DNA of 64,000 nt from positions 48,393,129-48,457,128 of the forward strand of contig NC_087066.1 in the NCBI RefSeq assembly GCF_963678635.1. The letters are read 5' to 3'. Position 1 is the stretch's first letter; the number at the start of each line of letters is the position of its first letter. A program made the position numbers and the translations under genes. This DNA comes from Symsagittifera roscoffensis (lineage: Eukaryota; Xenacoelomorpha; Acoela; Convolutidae). Below the pieces are notes generated by a model that was not told the DNA's origin, searched no databases, and worked only from the letters and a program-made list of their open reading frames with translations. This document shows positions 32,116-44,345 of this stretch, in pieces.

Positions 32116-32350
32116 TGAAATCTGCGACAAAATTTGCGGAATCCGGAACACTTTGTGGAATCCATAATGAGATAATAATATATGTGTTTAGTATTCTTAA
32201 GCGGCCGTGGAATCCGCAACTGTTAGCGAAATTCGCAAGTTGTAAGCGCAATCCGCAAACTGTAAGCAGACTCCGCATATTTTAAGCGGCTTCCGCAAGT
32301 TTTCAGTGAAATCCGCATAAAAATGCGGAATCTACATACATTTGCGGAAC
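32116..32350. repeat. Degenerate 20-bp 'gcggaatccgcaa' minisatellite, copy 2
   Basis: From about 32199 on, seven or eight successive 20-bp units follow the pattern 'agcgnaatccgcaanntgta'. The core 'gcggaatccgc' is nearly palindromic. The unit is the same as at 5503-5575, and looser words continue left to 32116. Confidence 0.75.
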
Positions 32351-33289
32351 CCAGGACAACTACCTATATTCTTTCTGGGAAATTTACGAAAACTTTTAAT
32401 TGGAACTCAATTACGTTTTGGAACAAGTTTATCCAGGTACAAATAGACACAAAACTGTGCGTCTATTCAGTTCCCATTTTGACCTCGCAATGACACGACA
32501 ATGAATTTTGATCAAAAATTGGGAAAATTTTGGTTAGCTATTACAATTTTTGTTTCTACCAAAACCAAATTTATTGGAAACATAATCTCAGGAATCAATC
32601 ATTTTTTGCCCTCAAACTGGAACTCCTTTCATTTTTTTTAATCGTCAGATCGTGTAATGATAATCACCGCCATGAAAACAATCAGCAGATAAAGTCTCCT
32701 TATACGCAAACAAAACACTGTCTCCGTACACGCCGCACTTGTTTGCACTCTATAGTACTACTTCGGTCTAAGCAGCAAAGAATTGCACAATTTTTCTCTA
32801 CAAGGTCATCAATTTTTTTGGATTTTGTTTTATCCCATAATGGGAATTTTAATATTTTGGGGGATTTTTATTGTATAGAAATAAGAGCGATCATTGGGAA
32901 GAAAAAATCTAAATGACGTTTGTTCGATCCTGTATCACGTTGTAGCTTGTGATATTTCTTCTGTTTTCTAGCTTAAAAAACTGGTCTATTGTCAAACTCT
33001 TCCCCTATATTTTTCGAGGAGCCGACGGAATTTTTTAGTCCAGCTGCTCACTTCATACTTTGACCATACTAAACAAAATTAGGTATGAGGTGGCCATCTC
33101 AACCAATTTTCTGCTTCGAATCTTTTCCACAACAAATCCTAAACTCCTTCAGCAATTTGACGTACAGCAACTGCAAGACGTTGGACGTTTCATTGCAACT
33201 GTAAAAATCGAATTTCAGAAGAATGTTGCACTTTTGTTTGATGAAGAAGGTAACTGTACTGAATCTACTTGAATTCTTTTTGAGTTTTT
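32351..33289 (+). other. Coding-like stretch without recognised family
   Basis: A plus-strand frame, 33060-33272 (70 codons), reads L-L-Q-Q-F-D-V-Q-Q-L-Q-D-V-G-R-F-I then K-N-V-A-L-L-F-D-E-E-G, more protein-like than most frames here. It includes a possible donor site ('gaag|gtaact') at about 33247. No ATG in good context and no known domain. A frame at 32530-32916 looks like noise. Confidence 0.25.
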
Positions 33290-34360
33290 GTCCGGGATGG
33301 CTCACTCATAAAGTAATTTCAGATAAGGTACACCGTCTGTTCGTCATGCTATCTTGTTTCCGGCCGGATAGATTCGTGCAACTTCTTAGTCTAATACCGA
33401 TATTATTCTTACTCCTAGTCTCAAAGGATCTAGTGTATACTGGTAATTGCGAGTTAGAAATCAGGAAAGATTTTGAAGGAGAAAAAATGTCCTCTAAGTT
33501 ATATTTATATTGACTCGGTGAGAGAAGAAGGAGAAAGAGAGTTGATCCTATTTCAGAGTAGTTGTCTTCACAGAGACAGTTGCTCGTTTTCCAGAAGTGA
33601 GTCTCGTATATCCTAGATTGTCTCGAGTGATCGTGTCAAGATTTCAGATTTCAGCAATGATGTGTTGATTTTATTAGGCTAGAGCGAGACTACGTGCAAG
33701 ATGGAGTTTGACTTCTTCTGTGAAGAGCGCCAAGTGACTAGGATCCGTATGTGAGTTCGACATCGAGTTGGCCATGTTCTTCTTCAATGGGTGCCTTCGC
33801 TACGATGTTAGGTCCATACTTTAAATCATGTGAGGGTTGTGACTACAGCAACAAACCAATAGATATGCCATTCCAAAGTCGGCTTGTCGTCGAGTTTTCA
33901 TCTCCTTTTGCTGCTCGTTCATTTTGCTCTAAGAATTCTTTTTACGACGCATTTTTATAACTATGTCTTGTTAGTGAGTTAAGTTTCAGTTAGGATACTA
34001 TTTAGTTGTTTTCGCGAAACCGTTTTTTATTTAGTTTCGGTTTTTGTAAAAAGTCGCTCACCCTAGATAAACTCTCGTCAAAATAGGAGTGCGTGTCATA
34101 AGTGTTGTGTTGCACGGTGGGTTGGGCCGGCTATAGAGCATGCCCAGGACGTCCTTTTGGTGGATGAGGCCAGTTTAGGGAGATTAATTTTACCGTCTTT
34201 TTGTTCAGAGTCTCTTTTCGTATTCAACTTTTTGTTCAAATTTATCAGGTGTTTTTCACTTTTTTGGTTTTCGGTGTGTCCTTTCATCAAAATTATATTG
34301 TTGTGTTTTGGGTTTCGATTTAGAGTTTTTTGTGTTTCAAGTGGTTTTAAAAAAACTTGA
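33290..34360 (-). mobile_element. 3'-terminal (LTR-like) region of an env-bearing gypsy-type element, copy E1
   Basis: Homologous along its whole length to 59971-61500, from 'gtccgggatggctcactca' to 'cagagtctctttt..tatcaggt'. Both copies follow, on the minus strand, the env-like region of the element, so this is taken as its 3' end. Matching LTR pairs could not be found, so LTR edges are unknown. At 33320 it preserves the uninterrupted site 'gtaatttcagataa', where the other copy carries a MITE. Confidence 0.6.
33754..33957 (-). other. Block conserved between two element copies, open on both strands
   Basis: 33754-33957 and 60960-61140 are clearly homologous. On the minus strand both read K-A-P-I-E-E-E-H-G-Q-L-D-V then L-T-Y, ending at a stop, with a second shared in-frame stop upstream. 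On the plus strand both are open for about 65 codons (S-W-P-C-S-S-S-M-G-A-F-A). Minus-strand coding fits the orientation of the element better. Function unknown. Confidence 0.4.
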
Positions 34361-35400
34361 ATGTGGGTTTCAAAAGTATAATGTATCCAGTTTTACTCTG
34401 GGTTTAATCTGGTTTGAGTACCCTGGGACTTTGTTATACATGCGGTTGGTTTGTGGCATTTGTAAGCTGCGTTGGCTAGCTTAAGCTCACTTATAACTCC
34501 TTCCAGCCGGGTTAAGGAAAAGTTTGAAACGTGTGAAAAAAAGTTAGAGTTGTTATCAATTAGTTTCTGAAAGCCAAAATTAATTTTATAAACAATTCTA
34601 CGTAGACGAGATGCTTGATTTTTGGTGGAAAGAGTGCGTGAAATGTGGGCGAGTATATGAGATATAATTGTTTATAATACAAGCACAATTAAAAAAGTTA
34701 GTTTTCTTTGATGTATTTTTGCTTATTATTTACTACTTCATATTTGAATTTTACCACAGACTTATAAATTTATTGCATTTGCTATAAGTTTACTTTGCTA
34801 AGATAATTTTTTTTAAGTTAGAATAAAAATTAAAAGTTGAAGAAGAGTTTTGTTTGTTTTTATTATCCTTTAGATGAGTTCCTGGTATGATTTAAAAGAA
34901 AACTGTTGAACTCAAAAGTAGAAATGGTGAGTGCCTGTTTGATTAGCGTTTGTGATAATAATAAAATCTATACTTACGAGGAGTCAGGTTCAGGGAAAAA
35001 GGTTCAGGGGGAAGGTGTTAGTCAATGGGCGAAATAGATAGATCTAGGGTGCTTGCGTTTCATGAAAGTTTTTTGTGCTCGTGTAGGTGCAATGTGAACT
35101 GAGGGGATAGAGGATTCGGATGTTGAAGCTGAGTGAGTTAATTGACGAATTGTTAATGAATTTGTGTCATGAATTTTTTGTTGGTGAGACATAAAGTTAT
35201 CTAAGGCATGCTCAAGTTGGTCGTTTGTGATAGGGCTGGGTACATCGGGCTCGTTAATTGACAGAGGGAAGAAGATTGGGTTAGCGTCACTGTGTGAAGA
35301 GGGAGAGAGATATGGTTCATCACGGACGGATGGATTTATGGGTTGAAAAGGTGGTTGAGAAATATTAGTAGGGCTGGGTTTGGAGTCAAGGAGTTCGTTG
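34361..35400 (-). mobile_element. Degraded interior of copy E1
   Basis: Shares 'gaaatggtg.gtg' and 'atacttacga' with 61790-61850, and from about 35020 resumes homology to 63000-63130 ('gcgtttcat', 'gaagctgagtgagttaatt'). The 1.15 kb between those points in copy E4 is missing here: an internal deletion that removed the accessory ORF. Confidence 0.55.
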
Positions 35401-35407
35401 GGGGTTT

Positions 35408-37098
35408 CTATGTCAGAATTTTTAAGATTAGAAACGGTATTAAAATCTGTTTGAGATGAGTCGTCTTAGTGCATACGGGGTGAGTTAGAAGAAAAATTGG
35501 GTAGGGGAGAATATGTGGGGTCTGAAATTGAAATGAGTGATTTTTGGCGTTAAAGATTTGATGTATAGGAAAGGGAACGTTTGTGGGATCCAAATTGTCG
35601 GCTCATCGTGGGCTAAAAAGATGATGGTTTTTAGGAAGAAAATTTGTTGTGTGTGGTTGTTCTTTTATTTGTTCTTATCTATCATCAAAGTTTGGTTGTT
35701 GGAGTGTAATGTGAGTTAGGCGTCGTTGTGAAGTACTAGTTTGAAGTGTGCGTTCGGCGGTCGAAAGTGTGCATCTATAACTTTGTGGGACTAAAGTTAA
35801 GAAGGATTATGATTTTAATTTTGTAATTTTGATGATGCTGTAGGTTTCGTATTTGTTTCTGGTGGAGTATCATATGTATTCGGTTTTTTAGATAATTTTC
35901 TACTATATTCGCTAATTGATCATCAGAAAAATTTCTTTGAATTGAGGTGGAAAATATTTCAAAAACTCCTGCAAAGAAAAAACATGCGACGCTTGCTTTT
36001 TTATTGACTTGTGTTAGTATTGCGCATGTATTATAGATTTCTTTTAAGGGTGAAAAGAGAAATCCAAGGAAATTAAACATTGCTATAAAATAATCAATCT
36101 TTCTAATATAAAGTAGGGGCATCCCAGAAATGCTAGAAGTTCAGTTTTGATTTTTATGAAACTGAAAATATTCATCAGTGAAATGTTTTATGGACGGTAA
36201 TTCACTCCATTGAGATATATCTAGTCTTTAATATCCCCAAAGTATCCACTATAGTTTTGTCGGTAGATGACGGAGAAACCTGCTGTTTTAGCTAGGTTTC
36301 GTAAGTTTTGATCGATTGATTGTCTTCGTAATGTATCCATTTAAGTGAGAAGTTCTTGAAACTGTTGCGTTCTATTGTGAGATTGTATGCCGGATTTAGA
36401 GTAAATACTTTTTTATTGCAGGTTTACGTTCGGACTTCGAGCGATTGCGCGCATGCTTTTGGGTGAAAATTTCTTTAGAGGTGCCATTAATGTAGGGTAT
36501 GGAGTTAGAAGTTAATATTTACCTTCGTTTGGTTTAACATGTACTACATTGTGGTCATTTTAAGATCGTCCCAAAAGTAGATTCGGCGTGATAGTGTATC
36601 TACAAAATGTACTTTGTTATATGGGTAAGCGTTGGTGGCATCTTTTATCTTCAAAAACATAAAGTGGTGAAACTCTTTTTTTTTGCAAGTGTAATACCAA
36701 AGAATGTTTCTTTCATAATCAATGAAGTTAGAGCGGTTACTTGATAAGAGGTATCCTGCGTAAGGTATTTTAAGTACTGCTAGAGCGAGAGATTGTAGTA
36801 TTTGTGTTCGTTCTAGTTCAAATAAGTGATCGAGTGTTTCTAATCCGGAGAGTGACATTTCTTGAAAGCTTTTACTTATTGTATAACCTAATTCTACATC
36901 AAGATAAAAAAAGTAGTGGATTGCACCAAAATAGGTGTAATTCATTAAGGAAAGCTCTTGTAATCGTGTACTATCTTTGTTTTCTGGATGAATGTTACTG
37001 GGATGTAGGATTTTTGTCTTCTGTTTTGATATGGACGTGCTTTTTATAAAAAAAATTTGACTGTTTTTATGTTGAAATTTTTCTCGTATTCGACACAA
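35408..37098 (-). pseudogene. Env-like glycoprotein region and following ORF of copy E1
   Basis: The largest frame is 37098-36544 (184 codons), with E-L-E-R-T-Q, then I-P-Y-A-G-Y-L-L-S and a W-Y-Y-T-C segment, followed by F-V-D-T-L-S-R-R. It lies 3' of integrase in the position of env in env-bearing Ty3/gypsy (errantivirus-like) elements. Downstream, 36122-35775 contains a hydrophobic run near its start (F-N-F-L-G-F-L-F then A-C-F-F-F-A-G-V-F) that could be the membrane anchor. A further frame lies at 35593-35408, homologous to 63867-63368. Frames are separated by stops and shifts, so nothing is functional. Env identity rests on position and hydrophobicity; a search is needed to confirm it. 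Confidence 0.5.
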
Positions 37099-39650
37099 AT
37101 TTTCTAAAAAATCTGTTCCAAAAATTGGTTTTGAATGTTTACTTGCTTCTTCCGTTTCAGGGTAACTTTAAAAAAGTGTTAATTTTTTTTCTTTATCGTT
37201 TTTATTTTTATTTTTCTGTCGGTTTGATCTGATTAGATCAGGGCTGGTTTTGTCGAAAGAGTATCGATTCTTTTAAGTGTTTTTTTGTGAAACTTTATCT
37301 CTCTTGCAGGGTTTTAGCGACTTAAAATGTGATACATGTGTCTTCAGGGAACCAAACTATGGTTGTCTGTGTTCGTGTAATGGGATCGCAATATCCTTGA
37401 TCAGTTTCACAAGGTAAGCGGATTCCTTGATACAATATGGTACCATCTTTTAAATCTCATGTTAATTGTTTTTTTCTAATCGAATTTTCCAATCTGAAAA
37501 CATTTTTTTTTCCTGGCAGCCTGAAATGTTTGTGTCTGCTTTTCAATTTGATGACTTATTTATTTCAAGGTGTGGTATCAAGTTTTTAGCGTGTAACTCA
37601 TAGGCTAAACGTCCGCGTGCGCCGTGATACCGGAATTCATCGTCTAGCTGTAAATGACCTTGGTGGCATTCAGGTTGTGCTTGATGTGCAGAGTCTGGAA
37701 AGACTTGAAAATTTACTATTCTACAATTTGTGTTTTTTTATTTGTGACTATTTTAAACGTTGTAAATCTGTTTACAATGTTCGGAGTTAAGATAAAAAAT
37801 CCGTTTGTTTTTACTTTGTTAAAAGGATTCATGATCGAGATTCTTTTTAATGCTGTTTGAAACTTGTGAACGATGTACTTTCTTTTCTGAGATTTTTGCT
37901 GTAAATTTATATCCAGTTAGAGTTGTAGCTCGGGATTTTGAGTGAAGTGTAGCTACTATAGTTGTTGATTCAAGGTCTTGTGTTCCACATTCGCATTGTG
38001 TTACATGATTAATTTCGTATTTATGTAGTGTTTTTAGTTGATTAACTTCACAATCTTAAAGTGTAACGAGGAGGTCTTGTGGTCCTCTTCGTGGAAAATG
38101 ATTTGGATAAGGTATGGGTTCTAGAAGTACAGGAAGAACAAGGTTTTTGATTAGAAAAACTATTAAAAGAAACATGTGTATGATAATCTTGAAAAGCGAT
38201 TATAGACTGTTATATACCCTATTGTCTTTTATGTGTATCTGTTGTATTTGTAGATAAATTTGTTCTGTTGTGATGAGTGGAAGGAGCAAATACTGGGCTG
38301 TTATTAATGGTGGAGATAGGGGTAATGAATGATGTATTGAATTGTTTAATTTTACTGTTAAATGGATTTTAAGGGTAAAGTTATGCTGGGTAAGGATTTA
38401 GCCATTTTGTTTTTGTATGGACTTGAGATTATCGCGACTATATTGTAGTCTGTTTAGTGCCCAACTATGGAGTCGATTGCTATCAAGGTGCTGGGCAAAA
38501 AGGGGGAGGGGATGCTACAATGGAGTTCCAATCTAAGCGTAAGGTTGTAATTGTACATTGTCGTCTGATTGACTTCGAAAACTTGTAGGGAAGGTAGTTG
38601 ATGGTATTTGACCTATGATTGAAGGCGTTGATGGAAGTGACAGAATTTCTGATTTCTGGCAATGATAAACAGGTATCTGATGAAATTTCGTTTGGATCAT
38701 AAACTAAGAGTGGTTCAACTTGAGAAAATGTGCGTGTCATTCAATGTGGACGCCCTTTTGACGAAGTAGGGGGGGGGGGGGGGTTGAAGGGATTTTAACA
38801 AATGTTTTCAGAAGTAGATGTTAAATCTTAATAATCTGATGGAGTATTTGGAGTGTTTTGATGGGAAAAAAGGGCTTTGTTTTGTTTTACTAGAAGGATA
38901 TAAAGGGGTCTGTTAAGAGAGTATATTAAATTGAACTCTTGGTGTTGTAAGGTTTCATTTTCGTCGATGGTGAATAAATTGTCTATCTAATTCAGCTGTT
39001 AAGTTTTGGTTTTGGCTTAGATGTCTGCTTTTGTCAAGTTCTTGCTAGAGTGAGGGGTAAATGGTATATGTTGGTTCGTATTGTGGTTCACTTAGGGGTG
39101 TTTGGCGAATGGCTGGTGTTGATGTTCGGATAGTGATGCGTGTCGTTCTTCAAATGCAAAAGAAATTTCTAGTAATGAGATACGTATTGATGATTGGAGT
39201 TGATTTGTTGGACTATATGTCGGTGTTTTCGGGGGTCTTGAGATGTAGTGGTTCGTGAGGATTCTTTAATGTTTATTTCAATTAAATCTTTGTTTTTTTA
39301 AAGTATTCTTTTGCAAAAATATTTTGCAAAAGAATGATATTAGTGTTGTATAATTACTCGGAGGGTTTCTGAAATTCTGTTTTCTTCAATATTTTAGATA
39401 GTGGAATAAAAGTTTGGTAGTCTTTTTATGGTTGATTTCTAAGGCGAGATGATTGGCGTTATTTGTGATTTTTCCTTGATTTCGGGTATTAGGATTTTTT
39501 CTTGTAGTTTACGAGTCAGTCTTTGTTTTTGAACTATTTGTTTTTGAAGGTTCTCTGATAATTCTTTTTTGAGTAATATCCGCTGATTGTGGTAGATGAT
39601 CGAAGTTCGTTGTTTTCTGTTGTACGTCATTTTCTGTGACTTTGTCATTG
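37099..39650 (-). pseudogene. Decayed region between integrase and the env-like frame, copy E1
   Basis: Minus-strand frames 39648-39439 (Lys/Gln-rich, with Q-K-Q-I-V-Q-K-Q-R-L) and 38740-38483 (T-F-S-Q-V-E-P-L-L-V-Y) are retained fragments. The first is preserved almost unchanged at 45928-45719 and 49376-49167. Part of it reads a short hydrophobic stretch near 38180-38130 followed by a C-E-C-G segment. G runs occur at 38768-38782. Consistent with the N-terminal two thirds of an env-type polyprotein, heavily mutated. Confidence 0.45.
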
Positions 39651-41655
39651 ATGTGTAGTCCTGTGAAGGAGTATAACTGTGTTAAACCGCAAAGGGCGTA
39701 TTCCTTCGGTTGGTATACTAAAAGATTTTTATTTTGTTGTATTATTTGTTTTTTGTTGTGATCTACAAGTTTCAGATTAAACTTGAAAACGTGTTAATTT
39801 TTTTTCCATTTCGTCTATGTTTATATATTTCTATCGATTTGATCTGATTGGGAAGTTTTTTGAGACTGAGTGTTTTGTCTTTGTAACATTTTTTTTGCTA
39901 TATTTTGATAAATTTTCTTGGCTTGTTTTTATCTCGGCTTAAAATCCACTCTGCATGGGTTCCAGAAGCTGATTTTAAAGGCTGTGGATGGTGAAAATGA
40001 TCTTCGTCATGAGTGTGAATTGGTTATAACAAACTGGGTCTTTCATGGGCTGACAGTAACCTTGTGCGTGTTTTAAGGGTTTTGCTGTGAACATTATCGG
40101 CTTACGTCTAAGTGTTGTTGTTGTTTGAGAATTACATGCTATTGGGATTAATTTTACGTCTGTTGACTATTCGGTGTATTTTTTATCGTCTGCGTTTTTT
40201 ATACATCGAAGGTACTCTTGAACTGAACGGTTCAAGCCTTCAATTAGTCCATTAACCCAGGGAGGCAGGGGATGTTTTAGGTTTTTGTTTGAGATCATAG
40301 AGGTGACATAGTGTTATGTTTTTGTTATAAAATCTGTTCCATTGTCTGTGACAAGGATTTCTGCTAACCCAAAATTTACGATCCATTGTTCGTAAAGTGT
40401 CGTATAAGCACAATAAATGTTGCAGTGAGGTACAAGGTTCAGTCTTAAATGTGTGTATATAGCGTGCAAATGTAACTACTATAACGTTTTTGTTTGAAAT
40501 TCTTCCTGTGGAGGGTGATATAGGGCCTTTGGTATCAAAAGAGGTTCTGTGGTTAAAAAAAAAGACTTTGTCCTTCACAATCTTGTTTTTCCGCCATTTG
40601 CTTTGGGTGTGGGAAATGTTTGCATAATTAGCAATATACACAATCAATAAAAAAATATTTGGCGTGGTGCAATTAGAAAGTAAAAATTTTGAGTGAAATT
40701 TTAATATGTATTTTTTCTTTTCTGATCCTGCATGTCCTTTTGTATGCAAGGAATGTGAAATAGGAAATGCAACTAAAGTTAAGCTAAGTGGGCGACAGAG
40801 TACTTTTGTTTCAAGAAAGTGATGTTTCACGAGGTCACTGTTTTTGTTTAACGTCGTTTTAATGAACTTCCGGAAGTAACGAAGTAAGGTCTTATTTCCT
40901 TCTATCGCTGATTAATGCTGTTGTTTTATATTTGGGCCAAGATTTAAGTTGTCGGATACAAGGGTCAGAACTTTGGTAATTTTTTTAATAATGGAAGTGT
41001 CATTGTTTCTGTGTTTGGGGGAAAAGATTTTGAATTTCATTTTTTGAGAGAGGTATGTTATGCAAGGGGTCTTGCATATTAAGTATGTTATTGATTGTGT
41101 ATTTTTGGTTCAAATCGGGGAGGGGGGGGGGGGGTGTGCTGGCAAGTTTAGAGTTCTTGTTAGGCTTTCTTTTTCCAATAATGGTAATCAGTTATTCCGG
41201 TGTGGTTTTGTTTAGTTTTCTTTTGTTTTGTGTTTTTTTTATTCATGATGAGTATGTTATTGGTTTAGAAATATTATTTCCTATTAAATCTATTCTATGG
41301 TGGTTGTTTTTTGGCAATCCAGATATAATGGGAAACGTTCTAGGAAATTTTTTTGCTTAGTAATAGGGTCAGCTATTACTGCATATTTAAATTCTAGTCG
41401 TGGTGATGTTTCGTCTTTTGCAAGGAAGAAATTTATATTTTGTGGTGTCTTTACAGTTGTTTTTCGTCTTACCAGTTTAGGTGGTGTTTTTCGGCGAAGT
41501 GTCTCTGGTAAAGCAAAATCTTGCCTCCGAAGGTTCGGAAAATCTTTGGTTTGGAATTGATTTTTTGTAAAAAGGAAAATTATAGGTTTTTGATCTGTCA
41601 AAAAAACTGTTGAATGTTTTGATCCATCTCAAGTGTTGTTAAGGTATATATTATG
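38010..41655 (-). repeat. Retroelement segment A, copy A1
   Basis: Integrase-to-env segment homologous to A2 (44350-47630) and A3 (47798-51078), starting with 'tttcgtatttatgtagtgtt'. It is the most diverged of the three and lacks the AT-palindromic insert seen near 47460 and 50910. Confidence 0.75.
40252..40830 (-). pseudogene. Ty3/gypsy-type integrase, copy A1
   Basis: One 192-codon frame covers parts of two integrase modules. The zinc-binding H-H end is visible as S-L-H-T-K-G-H-A-G, though the paired cysteines are disturbed. The core start F-D-T-K-G-P-I-S-P-S carries the first catalytic Asp. A later T-L-C-H-L-Y-D-L-K-Q-K-P-K-T-S-P-A block matches the end of the core. The second catalytic block, which reads V-T-D-N-G-T in A2 and A3, is frame-disturbed here. 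Integrase joins element cDNA to host DNA; this copy is unlikely to be active. Confidence 0.75.
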
Positions 41656-41867
41656 GCTGTACAATCTCTCATAAGTGTGGAGAGTTTAAGTTCTGTTTGT
41701 GTAAGATGTCTTAAATTTCCGGATATGAGGTTCAATTTATGTGTTTTTGTGTGATTGTAGAAGAGCTGCGCCACTTCCAAAGTTGGAAGCATCGCACATA
41801 ACGTACAATACTTGGGCTGGATCTGGGATTGTGTTGATATTTGATCTGTTAGAAGAGTTTTTTTCAT
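41290..41867 (-). pseudogene. RNase H and connection region, copy A1/B1
   Basis: Frame 41867-41598 has L-S-T-L-M-R-D-C-T-A-I-I-Y-T-L, the helix with the catalytic Glu/Asp neighbourhood of Ty3/gypsy RNase H. Frame 41601-41290 continues with T-D-Q-K-P-I-I-F-L, the D-H-K-P-L-like motif, and F-A-L-P-E-T-L-R-R, the A-L-A-D-x-L-S-R-like end. A frameshift separates the two. Confidence 0.65.
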
Positions 41868-41939
41868 CGAAGCGTGTTTGATGTTCTAGTGTACATTCGA
41901 AATATTTTGTTCTCAGAGAATATTGTAAAATGGTCTGAA

Positions 41940-42847
41940 AAATAGCTGCATTTTGTAAACGTATTTACTTAAGAAGTTTAGCATTCCAATAAACTCTAGG
42001 ATTTTAATTTATTTGATGGTGGTTGGAGTTTCATTATTGCATCTATTCGTGATTCTAAAGAAGTAATTGTGGTGGTTTCAATAATGTGTCCAAAAACTTT
42101 TACACGAATATTGAAAAAATGTAATTTATCTGGTATTGTTTACATGTTTTGTTTCAACAATATTTGGTTGTATTTGTCTAATACTTTAAATATTTATTAT
42201 TGTGATTGTCTTTGAGTGAAAATATTGTCTAACCAGAAAATTAGTTTTTGCTAAGAATTAGTGGTTTGAAAATTTTACTCATAAAGCTGCTGGTCCTATG
42301 GATAAACCATAGAAAAGTCTAATTAATTCGTATGGCTGATTTCCAATAACAAATTGGGTTAGTTGATGTGATTGCTCATCTAATGGCCTTTGATTATATG
42401 CGCTATTCATATCAGCAGTGATATAGTATTGTACGTTTTTTTGTACGTATTACTTGTATCGTTCTATGGGCCAGTTGCATTTCGATTCATCGATAAGATA
42501 CTTTGAATATCATGCGTCTAGAACGATTTTAAATAATTCTCCTTTAACGGGAATGTTTACGGAATTGATGAATGTGCTTCCTTTGGTTTGTTGTTTTTTG
42601 TTTGCGTGTGAGGTAAGTTCACGTGTTCGAGAACATCTAAAAGCCATTTACTTTGTCTTGTAAACGTATTGGTACTGTACTTGCCCGTTTTTTTGCTAGC
42701 TGCGTAGAGTTTGAGTTGAAGATGTACTGTTAAGTGCATTTTTCCAACATTAATTTTGATGAAGCATAAACCATGGGATATTTTTGTTAATAATTCTGCT
42801 AGCTGTTCAAACTGCTGATTAATTTGGGAATGTTGAAACTTGAACAT
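41940..42847 (-). pseudogene. Ty3/gypsy-type reverse transcriptase, copy B1
   Basis: At 42425-42300 the minus strand reads A-D-M-N-S-A-Y-N-Q, then L-D-E-Q-S-H, and Y-G-L-S-I-G-P-A-A: the palm motif with the first catalytic Asp and the F-G-L-x-x-A-P motif. The Y-x-D-D position near 42220 reads L-D-N-I-F-T-Q, so a catalytic Asp is lost. The thumb (F-I-G-M-L-N-F-L-S-K-Y) lies at about 42000-41950. A 97-codon frame, 42847-42557, is the N-terminal part. Stops and shifts throughout. Confidence 0.75.
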
Positions 42848-43699
42848 TGTTTAAAGTTGTTGTGTTCATTTATTCAATTGGAAACTTAGACTATTGCTTT
42901 AAAATAGCGAGTTTTTGTGAAATAATCTGGGTTGCCTTTTGAATTATTAATGATATTAATAAAGGATAATTCTTCATTAAGAATTGTTGATTTACAAATA
43001 TCTAGTTGTTTTGAAGTAGTGTTTACTCTGAATGATCTGTCCTGTGTAGGGTGAAACGTTGCATTTGTTTCGCAATATCCTAAGTGTTCTTAAAGCAGTG
43101 TAGTTTTGTATGGTGATTTATTGTATACATGTAGTGATATTATATCTGAGTTTGTATCTTTAGCGTATTCCATAGATGAGATCGTTCCTCTACAGAATTT
43201 ATGAATTGGTTTAAATTCAAGATCACGCATGTGTAGATTTTATTAATTTTGATAAGTGTTATAAGGATGTACTTGATTGATAGAAAAGTCAATTAATTGT
43301 CCTTTTGGTGGTTTCGAATGTTTTTTTTACTGAATATATATATATACTGTAAAACTTTGATAAATGGGGGTTTCTTCTTTAATCTTTGCAAAAATGTCAG
43401 GAATGCTTACTATTTTTTTTATTTTTGTCTTTGATTTGCAATTTACTGTTCAAGAAGTTTATAGTTGGGATATATTCAGTAATAAATGGGTTTCCAACTA
43501 TTTTGGGTTTAATGTCTGTTATATGAAGTTTTTGTTTGAAGGGTTTTTGTTGAAGTTTAATTTGTTCCATTGTTCGAGTTGAGATAAGGAACAATTGAAA
43601 TTACCATAGTTTGCTAAACTTGTGCCTTATGCAGTGCCAAACTAACTTGAGGTTTTCGAAGGGGAAAGTTGATTTTGAATTTCAGGTAGGGATGTTAAT

Positions 43700-43730
43700 A
43701 ATGTTTGTTTCTGCGCCAGAATCCATATAA
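43700..43730 (-). pseudogene. Retroviral-type aspartic protease motif, copy B1
   Basis: The minus strand reads M-D-S-G-A-E-T-N-I-I, the D-S/T-G-A active-site motif of LTR-element proteases, in the expected position between gag and reverse transcriptase. Confidence 0.65.
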
Positions 43731-44104
43731 AGCTCTATTTCAAGATCTCATGATTGAAAGTTTTTGTTTTTGCGGGCTTTCTAAAAGAAGTGGTTTGCCC
43801 GAATTCTATCTATTATAAGATTTGCTGGTTATATTTTATTTGTTGTGTTCTGGTATATATTGTTCAAATTTAAGTTGGTTTCATTTTTTATGGAGTGTAA
43901 TTTATTGTGTCTTGATTGTTATCTGGTTCTTGAGGATTGGAACTGATAACTTCATTTAGGTAACAATTCGATTCAATTGGTGTTTCTTAATTATGTTCGA
44001 TTTTAAGCTTATCAATAATAAGTGTGTTTTCTGTGTCATTTTCGTCATCTGTGGTTTCGCAGTTTGTGTGATTTAACTGTAGTTCTGAAGTTTCCGTATT
44101 GTCG

Positions 44105-44345
44105 TTACCTGGAGTGCCTGAAATTTTCTCTTTTGTAGATTATACTTGATTGATAATTTTGTCTATGATGCTTCGGTGTACTATTACGATGTGGTGACTG
44201 AGAATTTATTCTTGATCTGTTCTGGTAACTCTTGTTTCTTTTTCTAGAATTATCATGGGAACTATTATTATAACTACTATAGTATGGTCTCATGTTAGAC
44301 TACTTTTGTGGGCTGTTATTTGAGTAATTTTGATAATTTGAAGAG
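44105..44345 (-). pseudogene. gag C-terminal fragment, copy B1
   Basis: Frame 44293-44105 is Ser/Asn/Arg-rich (N-S-S-H-D-N-S-R-K-R-N-K-S-Y), like the nucleic-acid-binding end of gag. At about 44345 homology to gag stops abruptly and the env-end segment A2 begins ('tttcgtatttatgtagtgtt'). The rest of gag and any LTR between two element copies were therefore deleted. Confidence 0.55.

Noticed and set aside
32116-32350. CRISPR-like array (20-bp palindromic units)
   Set aside because: Units are contiguous with no unique spacers, and the genome is an animal's; this is a minisatellite.
33751-33960. Plus-strand host gene conserved at 33.75 and 60.96 kb
   Set aside because: Both copies lie inside homologous retroelement ends; the duplication of the element explains the conservation.
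36804-37049. Plus-strand frame of 81 codons opposite the env-like frame
   Set aside because: Antisense shadow of the longer minus-strand frame.
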